A stretch of DNA of 25,727 bases from Oscillospiraceae bacterium (GTDB taxonomy: Bacteria > Bacillota > Clostridia > Oscillospirales > Ruminococcaceae): positions 1 through 25,727 of the forward strand of contig JAAWBP010000063.1 of NCBI GenBank assembly GCA_022792755.1, in the 5' to 3' direction. A program made the position numbers and the translations under genes. A model generated the notes under the pieces. The model was not told the DNA's origin. It saw only the letters and a list, made by a program, of their open reading frames with translations, and searched no databases. Numbering within the stretch: position 1 is the stretch's first letter; every line of letters begins with the position of its first letter. Positions 15,001 to 22,722 of this stretch are shown here, piece after piece.

Positions 15001-15170
15001 ACACGCTCATTCCTTCTGTTTAATTGCTTTGCCTGTTCCTTGTTCACAGCCGGGCACCTTCCCAAATGACAAAAAGAGCGCGGCGTCATAGGGCGTTTCG
15101 CACTGGGGTAAGAACAGTCAAAAGACAGATTAAAATGTGACCAGACAAATTTATGAGAAAAATTTATCTA
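15001..15170 (-). other. Untranslated leader of the chemoreceptor gene
   Basis: This 170-nt leader follows the predicted promoter and holds no gene. I looked for c-di-GMP riboswitch signatures and did not see them. Only weak local pairings (CTGT/ACAG with flanking TGC/GCA near 15027-15057) are visible, and the ribosome binding site AGAAGGA is at the expected place. Confidence 0.35.
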
Positions 15171-15176
15171 TTATTT

Positions 15177-15205
15177 ATAATACACCTATCAGCAATATTT
15201 TGCAA
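15177..15205 (-). promoter_or_regulatory. Probable promoter of the chemoreceptor gene
   Basis: On the - strand TTGCAA (15205-15200) and TATTAT (15182-15177) are separated by 17 nt in an AT-rich stretch. Transcription would start near 15170, giving a leader of about 170 nt before ATG 15000. It resembles a sigma-A site; I found no sigma-D (GCCGATAA) motif. Confidence 0.5.
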
Positions 15206-15312
15206 CGACAAATCTGCCTTTTCCAAAGAAAATATATGCGCCCATTCCTTCAAACCTGCAACGACGCTCCATTTTTGGAACTGTTCCGGGATAAAAACGC
15301 CCCAAAGCCGGA

Positions 15313-15341
15313 GGCGGCGCAATCTAAACTGCACCGCCGCC
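15313..15341 (-). terminator. Weak terminator-like hairpin after galE
   Basis: GGCGGCG at 15313-15319 pairs with CGCCGCC at 15335-15341 around a 15-nt loop, about 40 nt past the galE stop on the - strand. A T5 run on that strand lies only at 15297-15293, too far for a classic terminator. A second small inverted repeat, AAACGG/CCGTTT, is at 15367-15380, touching the stop codon. Confidence 0.3.
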
Positions 15342-15379
15342 AATCTCCCTATGCCATTTTCCAGCTAAACGGTCCCGTT

Positions 15380-16378
15380 TTACCGGCTGTGCTGGATAAA
15401 CTTCCAGCTGTCCTGACACATCTCCGTAATTCCTTTTTCCGCGTGCCAGTGAAGAACCCGCTCCGCCTTGCTCGTATCGGCATAAGCGGCGGCAATATCC
15501 CCGGCCCGGCGGGAAACAATTTTGTACGGAACCCGGACGTTGTTCGTTTTTTCGAAGGCTTGAACCATTTCCAAGACGCTGGTTCCATGCCCCGTCCCAA
15601 GATTAAAAGGCTCCGCACCCGTATAACTTACCGCATAATCCAAGGCGGCGAGATGCCCCTTCGCCAGGTCGACCACATGGATATAATCCCGCACCCCGGT
15701 CCCATCCGGCGTATCGTAATCGTCGCCGTACACTTTCAGCTCCGGCAAAACCCCATCCGCCACCTGCGCGATATAAGGCAGGAGATTGTTGGGAATCCCG
15801 TTCGGGCTCTCCCCGATCAGCCCGCTCTCGTGCGCTCCAATCGGGTTGAAATACCGCAGGAGAACGGCGCTCCAGGAAGGATCGGCGTGACAAAGATCTT
15901 GCAGAATCTGCTCGATCATCACCTTGGTATAGCCGTAAGGATTGGTCGCGGAGATCGGGTATCCCTCTTTAAAAGGAACGGGATTGTCCATCCCGTAAAC
16001 CGTCGCAGAAGAGGAAAAAACAATCTTTTTGCAGCCCGCCGCCCTCATTGTTTCGAGCAAAATCAGCGTGCCCGCAATATTGTTCCAGTAATATTCCAGC
16101 GGCTTTTCAACCGACTCACCGACCGCCTTATAACCCGCAAAATGAATGACCGCTCCAACTGGATTTTGAGCAAAAACATCCTCCAATTCCCGGCGGTCGA
16201 GAAGATCTACCCGGTAAAACCGGAGATCCTTCCCGGTAATCTCCCGGATTTTATCCACCGCCTCCTCTTTGGAATTGCTGAGGTTGTCCACGATGACGAC
16301 CTCGTGGCCTGCATTCAAAAGTTCTACGCAGGTGTGGCTTCCAATAAATCCAGCCCCACCCGTAACCAATACCTTCAT
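15380..16378 (-). CDS. galE: UDP-glucose 4-epimerase
   Basis: GalE interconverts UDP-galactose and UDP-glucose, an NAD-dependent step of the Leloir pathway and the source of UDP-galactose for glycans. The 332-aa protein is a short-chain dehydrogenase-type epimerase: NAD-binding GGAGFIGSH at residues 7-15, VDNLSNSK, the catalytic SSSATVYG (S122-S124), and the YxxxK pair Y148/K152 in NPYGYTK. RYFNPIGAHESG and FNLGTGHGTSVLEMV complete the substrate side. ATG 16378 is chosen because AAGGAAGGA lies 7 nt upstream; the in-frame ATG 16399 would place that site inside the gene. It lies 26 nt after galK in the same direction, so the two form a galactose operon. galT is missing from the window. Confidence 0.96.
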   Translation of the reverse strand: MKVLVTGGAGFIGSHTCVELLNAGHEVVIVDNLSNSKEEAVDKIREITGKDLRFYRVDLLDRRELEDVFAQNPVGAVIHFAGYKAVGESVEKPLEYYWNNIAGTLILLETMRAAGCKKIVFSSSATVYGMDNPVPFKEGYPISATNPYGYTKVMIEQILQDLCHADPSWSAVLLRYFNPIGAHESGLIGESPNGIPNNLLPYIAQVADGVLPELKVYGDDYDTPDGTGVRDYIHVVDLAKGHLAALDYAVSYTGAEPFNLGTGHGTSVLEMVQAFEKTNNVRVPYKIVSRRAGDIAAAYADTSKAERVLHWHAEKGITEMCQDSWKFIQHSR

Positions 16379-16404
16379 CGATAATCCTTCCTTTTCCATC
16401 GTTT

Positions 16405-17688
16405 TTATTTCACTTCAACCCCGCCGCAGGGCCGCACACGGAGAAGGTAACAGCTTCCTTCCCCAAAGACCCGTTCCATTTCGCAGCGGTAACGCTGTAC
16501 GTCCTCCAGCGGAACATAGGCCTGAAGGGTGCCGGCAAATCCGCCGCCATGTACCCTGCAAACCCCTTTAGACCCTAGCAGCTGTTCTGACAGGGCAAGC
16601 CCCAAGGCGATCCCCTGCTGCTCCGACGAGCTTGTACTGACCACATTTTGGAGCAGGCAGTAAGAAGACCGCCCCGATTCTTTAACCAGCAACAGAAACC
16701 CTTCGAAATCGTCTTGACGAAGCGCGTCGGCCTGCCGGAGCACCCGCTCGTTCTCCTCCGCAAAATGGAGCGCCCGCAGCAGGGCGCGGTCTCCGCCGGG
16801 GAGTCCACGCAAGGCCGCGGCATTTTCCATCAGCGCCGCTTTGCCGATCCCGCGGAGCACCTCTTTCCCAAAGTATCCGGCAACCGCCCGCATCTCCGCC
16901 GGAATCGCCGCATATTCCCCCGTCAGATCGGCATGGCTGCCCCCGGTGTTGACCACACAGAGCGCATAACCCCGCTCTGCGAAATCATAAGGAATCTGTT
17001 CCACCTCCGGCTGCTCCCGGTTCTCAAAGTCCAGCATCACCAAGCCTCCCACCGAGGAAGCCGCCTGATCCATCAATCCGCAGGGCTTGCCGAAATAATT
17101 GTTTTCAGCGTACTGGCCGATCTGTGCAACGACGACCGGGTCGATGCCGCCGCCGTTATAAAGGCCGTTCAGAATCGTGCCGACCAGCACTTCATAGGCC
17201 GCGGAGGAGGAAAGCCCAGAGCCTGAAAGGACGTCTGAAATAGTATATGCAGTAAAACCGCCGATTCGATAGCCGAGCTCCGCAAAACGGGCGGAAATTC
17301 CCCGCACAATAGCGGTGGAGGTATTTTCTTCCTCTTTGACCGGCTTCAAATTGTCCAGATGGACAACGTTTTCCCGGTGCCCCTCCGATTTGATCCGGAT
17401 TACACCGCTGTCCTCCTGTGAAACGACGGCAATAACGTCTAAGCCGACCGAAGCGGCAAGCACCCTGCCTCGCTGGTGGTCGGTATGGTTTCCGCCGATC
17501 TCAGTCCTTCCCGGTGCGCTGAACAGGCGCAGGTTTTCCCGCTCCCCGAAAAGCGACACAAACTTCTCGACAGCAGCACGGTAGCGGGCTGTCTGCCCCT
17601 CCAAGCTCTCTGCCCCATACAAGCGGCACAGCATTTCCCGGCACTGGCCGGTCAGCCGCTGGTTCCATTCATTCTGGTTCAATGACAA
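16405..17688 (-). CDS. galK: Galactokinase
   Basis: GalK phosphorylates galactose at C1. With the chosen start the protein is about 427 aa and carries the GHMP kinase motifs: the galactokinase signature GRTEIGGNHTDHQRG at about 60-74, the ATP loop SGSGLSSSAA at about 155-164, the catalytic Asp in CGLMDQAASSVGG at about 207, and the C-terminal HGGGFAGTLQAYV. The start is uncertain. TTG 17688 and TTG 17682 both follow GAGGATG, and TTG 17688 has the better spacing. ATG 17736 would overlap the upstream gene by 41 nt and add an Arg-rich tail with no family match. It is 7 nt downstream of the methyltransferase gene and upstream of galE. Confidence 0.93.
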   Translation of the reverse strand: MSLNQNEWNQRLTGQCREMLCRLYGAESLEGQTARYRAAVEKFVSLFGERENLRLFSAPGRTEIGGNHTDHQRGRVLAASVGLDVIAVVSQEDSGVIRIKSEGHRENVVHLDNLKPVKEEENTSTAIVRGISARFAELGYRIGGFTAYTISDVLSGSGLSSSAAYEVLVGTILNGLYNGGGIDPVVVAQIGQYAENNYFGKPCGLMDQAASSVGGLVMLDFENREQPEVEQIPYDFAERGYALCVVNTGGSHADLTGEYAAIPAEMRAVAGYFGKEVLRGIGKAALMENAAALRGLPGGDRALLRALHFAEENERVLRQADALRQDDFEGFLLLVKESGRSSYCLLQNVVSTSSSEQQGIALGLALSEQLLGSKGVCRVHGGGFAGTLQAYVPLEDVQRYRCEMERVFGEGSCYLLRVRPCGGVEVK

Positions 17689-17695
17689 CACATCC

Positions 17696-18754
17696 TCACG
17701 GTACAAAATAATAGAGCGTGTCCCACGCCGGGACATAAGGGTGATGCCTCAAATAGACACGGTAGTCCGAACGGTAGGAAAGAACCTGCCGTGGAATCGC
17801 AAACAAATCCTCGCTTCGGTGGTACCCGCTCACCGCAAGCTTTGGGCGGAAGAGCCGGATCTGCTCCCTGCAGCCTTCGAGCGCCTCCCGCTCCGCCCCT
17901 TCCACGTCGAGTTTGAGATAGGTCAGCGGCTCTCTGACCAAATCGTCGACTGCGGCGGCCCTGACCCACCCGGAGGCCGTTTTATCGACTGCTGCGCTGC
18001 GCCCCGCCTTGGCGCTGAACCGCAGAACCTCCGCCCTATTCCACGCGACTTTTTGCAGAAGGCGGATGTCGGCCGCACCCCAAAAAGAGCGGGACAATTT
18101 TTTGAAATTTTTAAGGTTGGGCTCGAACGCATAGATGCGGCGGTATCGGTTCTGAACCTCTTTCAGAAATTTTTTGACCGTATCGCCGTCATAAGCGCCC
18201 AAATCAGCATAGCACTCCCGCGGGCCCAATGTCAAGATGCGGCGGTAAGCTTCTTCTTTCGTCGTTTCGCAGCCGTAGAGATACGCCGGCTTTCCGCTGA
18301 TTTTATAGGCCAGGACGGAGCGGAAAACCCGGCGCGACGTTTCGTCTGCAAGAATCCGATCAACAGCTTCCAGCTCATCCCGGTGCGCCTCAAAAAAAGC
18401 GCGGTCGAAGAGGGTTTCTCCAAACAGCGGAACGTCGGGGGCATAGAGCTCGTTTTCATCCGCAATCCGCTTGATTTGAGCGGTCAGCCCCGGCTCAAAA
18501 ACGGCAAAGGCGAGCAGGATCACCATCTCCCCAAAACGCTCCTTCGCCTCCGCATAGCGAAGCACTGGATACCCCAAAAAACTCTGCCCGCGCACATATT
18601 CATCGCTCGCAAAAATCCCCGCTACCGTGATTCCGAAGTGTTTGCAAACGCGAACTATTTTTTCACATCCGTCCCCCATCCCATAAAGAACGACCGGCTT
18701 TTTCACCGTTTGTAGGAATTCCCAAAGGAATTGTGTTTCAGCAGTGAGCCCCAT
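17696..18754 (-). CDS. FkbM family methyltransferase with N-terminal nucleotide-fold domain
   Basis: The protein is 352 aa. Residues about 20-110 begin with VVLYGMGDGCEKIV and continue FGITVAGIFASDEY, a Rossmann-like domain resembling the N-terminal part of sugar acetyltransferases and other glycan enzymes. Residues about 160-350 form an FkbM-type SAM methyltransferase: the cofactor loop CYADLGAYDGDTV at about 181-193, YAFEPNLKNFKKL, and KLDVEGAEREALEG at about 281-294. FkbM enzymes O-methylate sugars or polyketides; the target here is unknown. ATG 18754 has a strong AGGAGGGA ribosome binding site. Position at the head of a galK-galE unit suggests a surface polysaccharide or glycolipid substrate, but this is inference. 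No glycosyltransferase gene is nearby. Confidence 0.85.
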   Translation of the reverse strand: MGLTAETQFLWEFLQTVKKPVVLYGMGDGCEKIVRVCKHFGITVAGIFASDEYVRGQSFLGYPVLRYAEAKERFGEMVILLAFAVFEPGLTAQIKRIADENELYAPDVPLFGETLFDRAFFEAHRDELEAVDRILADETSRRVFRSVLAYKISGKPAYLYGCETTKEEAYRRILTLGPRECYADLGAYDGDTVKKFLKEVQNRYRRIYAFEPNLKNFKKLSRSFWGAADIRLLQKVAWNRAEVLRFSAKAGRSAAVDKTASGWVRAAAVDDLVREPLTYLKLDVEGAEREALEGCREQIRLFRPKLAVSGYHRSEDLFAIPRQVLSYRSDYRVYLRHHPYVPAWDTLYYFVP

Positions 18755-18763
18755 TTTCCCTCC

Positions 18764-18800
18764 TAAAACAGCAAATCCCCATGCGGATGCACAGGGATTG
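18764..18800 (-). terminator. Terminator-like hairpin after ftsH
   Basis: On the - strand GCAATCCC pairs with GGGATTTGC with a 1-nt bulge, and an inner GTGC-ATCC-GCAT hairpin fills the loop (18771-18800). It is followed by TGTTTTA. It lies 16 nt after the ftsH stop and ends right against the ribosome binding site of the methyltransferase gene, so it could separate the two units or partly terminate. Confidence 0.55.
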
Positions 18801-18816
18801 CAAAACAGGTTCGGTT

Positions 18817-20739
18817 TTAATGATCGACTTCTCCCTCCGGAAGGTCGGTCCGGCCTTCCTCGGCAGAAGTGTTCTCTTTTTCCGGCTCTTCGAGATCGGC
18901 TGGCTCGGCTTTCAGTTCAAACGACATCAGCTTCTTGAACTCTTCCCCGTCGATCTTTTCATGGCCGATCAGGTATTCCGCCACATTCACCATCTGGTCG
19001 CGATGGGCCTCCAGGATGTCGCTGCATCGGCTGTAGGCGTTGTCGATGATCCCGCGGATTTCCGCATCGATCTCGGCCGCGACGTTTTCGGAATAATCGC
19101 GGGACTGGTTGAAATCACGCCCCAAAAAGACCTCGTGATCCGCCTGGCCGTAAACGATGGTTCCCAGCCTCTCGCTGAATCCATACCGCGTCACCATGCT
19201 CCGTGCAAGCTTGGTCGCGCGCTCGATGTCATTGGAAGCGCCGGTCGAGATATCGTCGAGCATGATACTCTCCGCAACGCGGCCGCCCAACAGGACGATG
19301 AGCTCCTCTTCCATCTCTTTTTTGCGCTTGTAGCTTTTATCCTGCTCGGGCAGAGACATGGTAAACCCACCCGCCATTCCGCGCGGGATGATGGAAACCT
19401 GATGCACCGCGCTCTGGGTCGAACAGTGATAGGTACAGACCGCGTGCCCGGCCTCGTGATAGGCTGTCAGCTTCTTTTCAGCCGGCGTAATCACACGGGA
19501 GCGCTTTTCCGGCCCTGCCACGACCTTGATCGTCGCCTCTTCGATATCCTTCTCGATAATCGCCTTCCGGTTGTTCCGGGCTGCGAGGAGAGCCGCTTCA
19601 TTCAGAAGGTTTTCAAGATCAGCCCCGGTAAACCCAGCAGTCGATTTCGCGATGACCGAAAGGTCGACGTCGAACCCGAGCGGCTTGTTGCGGGCATGCA
19701 CCTTCAAAATCTCCTCACGGCCCTTGACATCCGGGTATCCGACCATAATTTCACGGTCGAAACGCCCCGGGCGGAGAAGCGCCGGATCCAGGATATCGCG
19801 GCGGTTGGTCGCGGCGATGATAATGATCCCCTCGTTCGCGCCGAAACCGTCCATCTCGACCAACAGCTGGTTGAGCGTCTGTTCGCGCTCGTCATGCCCG
19901 CCGCCGAGCCCCGCGCCGCGGTGACGGCCGACCGCGTCGATCTCATCGATGAAGATGATGGCGGGCGCGTTCTTTTTCGCCTGCTCAAACAGGTCGCGGA
20001 CACGGGAAGCCCCCACGCCGACAAACATTTCTACAAAATCGGAGCCGGAGATGGAGAAAAACGGAACGCCCGCCTCCCCCGCAACCGCCCTAGCGAGCAG
20101 GGTTTTACCGGTTCCGGGAGGACCCATCAGCAGGACGCCCTTCGGAATCCGGGCGCCCAGCTCATTGAATTTTTTGGGGTTTTTCAAAAAGTCGACAATC
20201 TCGACCAGCTCAGCCTTTTCCTCGTCGGCCCCCGCCACATCGGCAAAGGTCGCCTTTTTCCCCTGGGTCAGGCCGTTTTTCGCGTTCATTTTGCCAAACT
20301 GATTGATCTTCCCGCCGCCCTGCTGGCGCATGATGATGATCCAGAAGACGATCATCACACCGATCATCAAAAGGGTCGGCAGGAAATTGAGCAGCCAGGA
20401 GTTGTCCTGGATCGGCAGATAGTTGAAATCGATCTTCGCATCGGGATGCGCCGCATTGTACTCCACCACCATCGGTTCGATCAAACTGACGAAAAGCCCG
20501 ACGTTCGGCACCTTGTAGGCCAGGATTTTGTCCCGGCCCTCGATTTTCGCATGGAGCTCGCCTGTGCCGAGATCGAGTTCAAATTCCTTTACCTTATTCT
20601 GCTGGAAATAATCCACCACTTCGGAATAGGCGACCTGCTCCGAAGGCGTCCGGATGAAATTCATCATAAACATAAATGCCATGATCAATCCGGCGACCAC
20701 CAGAATATAAACCAATATGCTTCTTCCTTTTTTTCCCAA
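18817..20739 (-). CDS. ftsH: ATP-dependent zinc metalloprotease FtsH
   Basis: FtsH is the membrane AAA+ protease for misfolded membrane proteins and regulatory substrates. The 640-aa protein has TM1 at about 8-27, an extracytoplasmic domain, TM2 at about 119-137, Walker A GPPGTGKT at 206-213, Walker B IIFIDEID at 261-268, the AAA second region of homology near LLRPGRFDRE, and the zinc site HEAGH at 428-432. The third ligand region near ISTGASNDIERAT is intact. The acidic tail rich in Glu and Asp is normal. The start is TTG 20739: it opens directly before TM1, and no in-frame ATG precedes it. The ribosome binding site is weak (GGGGCTGAGG, the GAGG only a few nt away). It follows hpt by 78 nt, as in Bacillus. 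Confidence 0.96.
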   Translation of the reverse strand: MGKKGRSILVYILVVAGLIMAFMFMMNFIRTPSEQVAYSEVVDYFQQNKVKEFELDLGTGELHAKIEGRDKILAYKVPNVGLFVSLIEPMVVEYNAAHPDAKIDFNYLPIQDNSWLLNFLPTLLMIGVMIVFWIIIMRQQGGGKINQFGKMNAKNGLTQGKKATFADVAGADEEKAELVEIVDFLKNPKKFNELGARIPKGVLLMGPPGTGKTLLARAVAGEAGVPFFSISGSDFVEMFVGVGASRVRDLFEQAKKNAPAIIFIDEIDAVGRHRGAGLGGGHDEREQTLNQLLVEMDGFGANEGIIIIAATNRRDILDPALLRPGRFDREIMVGYPDVKGREEILKVHARNKPLGFDVDLSVIAKSTAGFTGADLENLLNEAALLAARNNRKAIIEKDIEEATIKVVAGPEKRSRVITPAEKKLTAYHEAGHAVCTYHCSTQSAVHQVSIIPRGMAGGFTMSLPEQDKSYKRKKEMEEELIVLLGGRVAESIMLDDISTGASNDIERATKLARSMVTRYGFSERLGTIVYGQADHEVFLGRDFNQSRDYSENVAAEIDAEIRGIIDNAYSRCSDILEAHRDQMVNVAEYLIGHEKIDGEEFKKLMSFELKAEPADLEEPEKENTSAEEGRTDLPEGEVDH

Positions 20740-20794
20740 AACCTCAGCCCCATTTTACTTAATAATATGTCCCCACACGGGAAATCGAAGGCTT

Positions 20795-20814
20795 GCCGCC
20801 AAAACAGAGGCGGC
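20795..20814 (-). promoter_or_regulatory. Small hairpin between hpt and ftsH
   Basis: GCCGCC at 20795-20800 pairs with GGCGGC at 20809-20814 around an 8-nt loop, 4 nt after the hpt stop. No U tract follows on the - strand, so it is more likely a weak processing or stability hairpin than a terminator. Confidence 0.3.
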
Positions 20815-20817
20815 CCG

Positions 20818-21357
20818 TTATTTAGAATAAACCTCCGGCTTGAGCACCCCCACATAGGGCAGGTTGCGGTATTTTTCCGCATAGTCGAGCCCGTAGCCGA
20901 CGACGAATTCATCCGGTACGACAAAGCCGAAATAATCGGCCGCCACATCTGCCTGGCGCCGCTCCGGCTTATCCAGCAGGGTGCACAGCCGGATCGACCG
21001 CGGCCCTCTCTGCCTGAGCAGCTCGGTGATGTAACTCAAGGTCATCCCGCTGTCCAGGATATCCTCAACAATGAGGAGATCCTTCCCCTCGAGCTCCTGG
21101 TCCAAATCCTTGATGATCCGCACAACTCCGCTCGTTTTCACATCGGCGCCGTAGCTGGACACCGACATAAAGTCGATTTCACAGGGGACGGTGATCGCCC
21201 GCATCAGGTCCGCCATAAAGACGACCGACCCTTTGAGCACGCTCACCATCATCAGGTTTTTCCCGGCGTAATCCGCGCTGATCTTTTCGCCCAGCTCCTT
21301 GACCTTATCCCGGAGCTCCTGCTCGCTGATAAGCACCTTTAAAATATCTTGTGTCAT
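20818..21357 (-). CDS. hpt: Hypoxanthine phosphoribosyltransferase
   Basis: Hpt makes IMP or GMP from hypoxanthine or guanine and PRPP in purine salvage. The 179-aa protein has the PRPP loop IVEDILDSGMTLSYI at about 96-110, VSVLKGSVVFMADL, and the base-binding VPDEFVVGYGLDYAEKYRNL. ATG 21357 follows AAAGGAA. It lies 12 nt after tilS, in the conserved tilS-hpt-ftsH order of Firmicutes, where TilS and Hpt can act together on ftsH expression in Bacillus; whether that holds here is unknown. Confidence 0.96.
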   Translation of the reverse strand: MTQDILKVLISEQELRDKVKELGEKISADYAGKNLMMVSVLKGSVVFMADLMRAITVPCEIDFMSVSSYGADVKTSGVVRIIKDLDQELEGKDLLIVEDILDSGMTLSYITELLRQRGPRSIRLCTLLDKPERRQADVAADYFGFVVPDEFVVGYGLDYAEKYRNLPYVGVLKPEVYSK

Positions 21358-21369
21358 ACCCGTTTCCTT

Positions 21370-22722
21370 TCAACTCCGCTCTGCTTTTTGGACGACAATA
21401 CATCTCTTCGTTTGCTCTGTCGGAGCGGCCCGGCGGCTGACGCCAAACCCTTCGGCCCAGACCACCCCATCCCCGTCCGCAAAGACGGCAAGCCTGCCGC
21501 GTTCGGCCAAGGGGATTTTTGCCTCATTGTAAAGCTTTTTGAGGCTTTTGGTAACACCGCGGCGCAGCAGAGTCATCTGATCCCCGCTTTGACGTGGGCG
21601 CACGATGATATTGCCTAATATTTTATCACAGTCCAAAATATCAGTTGCAAAATTTCTATTAACTTTTTTTCCAAATTCTTCAAAGGGCACAACGTTTATA
21701 TTATAGGCGATTCCGCTCGGGAATGTCAATATCCCGGTTCCGAGCGGAAACGGGAGAAAGCCCGGCGGTTCTTCCTTTTTCGAGAAAAACAGACATCCTC
21801 CGGCAACCGTTCCGGCAATCCCGCCGGACATATTTATTTTCCCGGAATCGAGCCGAATTATTTGATCGAGCTCCTTCAATTTTTCCCGCCCCGCCGGAAG
21901 CCCGTTTTCCCGGCAGACCAGCATCAGCATCCGACGGCGGACCGCTTCCGGCTGCCGTCTGAGAATCTCTGTGGAGTATCCGCCCTCCCGGTCTGCCGCG
22001 CCGAGGCATTCCGCTGCCGTTTTCCAGAGGAAGCGGTCGTCCTCCCGGAGCGACTCGACCGTATCTTCAAAAGAAGCTAAAAAGGACGGATTGACCGTCA
22101 AAAGGCTGGGAACCGTCTCCAACCGGATGCGGTTGCGGGCATAAGAACGGTCACGGTTGCTGCTGTCAGTTACAAATGCGAGGCCATTTTCGGCGCAGTA
22201 AGCTTCAATCTCCGCCCGGGTGACCTCCAGAAGGGGGCGGACGATTGCCCCGCGCACCGGCGGGATCCCGCAAAGCCCACGCAGCCCGGTCCCGCGCGCC
22301 AAACGGAAGAGAACCGTCTCCGCCTGGTCGGAGAGTGTGTGGGCGGTTGCAATCTTCGTTCCGTTCCCATAACGGGACGCCGTTTCCTGAAAAAAGCGAT
22401 AACGCAGCTCCCTGCCACATTCCTCCAAGCCGATCCCCCGCTCTTTTGCCGCCGCCGCGACATCCTCCGACAAGACATGGCAGGGCAGTCCCATCCCGCC
22501 GCAGAGCTCCCGGACAAAGGCTTCGTCCCGGTCGCTTTCCTCCCCCCGGAGCCGATGGTTCAGATGGCAGACTGCGAGATGCAGCTCATACTGGGGCAGT
22601 TTCTGCGCCAGACAGTGAAGAAGAGCGACCGAGTCCGCGCCGCCGGAAACTCCGGCGACGACCCAGTCACCCTTTTGGAACAGCTCATATTTCTCAATCG
22701 TTTCAACAACCTTATCGATCAT
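21370..22722 (-). CDS. tilS: tRNA(Ile)-lysidine synthase
   Basis: TilS adds lysine to C34 of the CAU-anticodon isoleucine tRNA, changing it to read AUA; it is essential. The 450-aa protein begins with MIDKVVETIEKYELF, carries the N-type ATP pyrophosphatase loop SGGADS at about 26-31, VCHLNHRLRGEESDRD, TAHTLSDQAETVLFRL and the RPLLEV-RAEIEAYC segment, and ends with the TilS C-terminal domain (VRPRQSGDQM, then KSLKKLYNEAKIP). ATG 22722 follows GGAGAG and overlaps the end of dnaB by 11 nt, giving translational coupling. An in-frame ATG at 22797 would read Arg-rich residues inside dnaB and is not used. Confidence 0.95.
   Translation of the reverse strand: MIDKVVETIEKYELFQKGDWVVAGVSGGADSVALLHCLAQKLPQYELHLAVCHLNHRLRGEESDRDEAFVRELCGGMGLPCHVLSEDVAAAAKERGIGLEECGRELRYRFFQETASRYGNGTKIATAHTLSDQAETVLFRLARGTGLRGLCGIPPVRGAIVRPLLEVTRAEIEAYCAENGLAFVTDSSNRDRSYARNRIRLETVPSLLTVNPSFLASFEDTVESLREDDRFLWKTAAECLGAADREGGYSTEILRRQPEAVRRRMLMLVCRENGLPAGREKLKELDQIIRLDSGKINMSGGIAGTVAGGCLFFSKKEEPPGFLPFPLGTGILTFPSGIAYNINVVPFEEFGKKVNRNFATDILDCDKILGNIIVRPRQSGDQMTLLRRGVTKSLKKLYNEAKIPLAERGRLAVFADGDGVVWAEGFGVSRRAAPTEQTKRCIVVQKAERS

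Noticed and set aside
15001..15170. c-di-GMP riboswitch in the chemoreceptor leader
   Set aside because: The conserved GEMM core sequences and tetraloop-receptor pattern are not visible on the - strand.
15137..16384. A 415-codon + strand frame, plus another at 13012-14058
   Set aside because: They are antisense to galE and the chemoreceptor gene, which have complete family motifs. The + strand translations look like low-information shadows.
18781..21342. A very long open frame (853 codons) on the + strand
   Set aside because: It lies antisense to ftsH and hpt. Its translation has no motif, while the - strand gives full-length FtsH and Hpt. It results from GC-rich codon use on the other strand.
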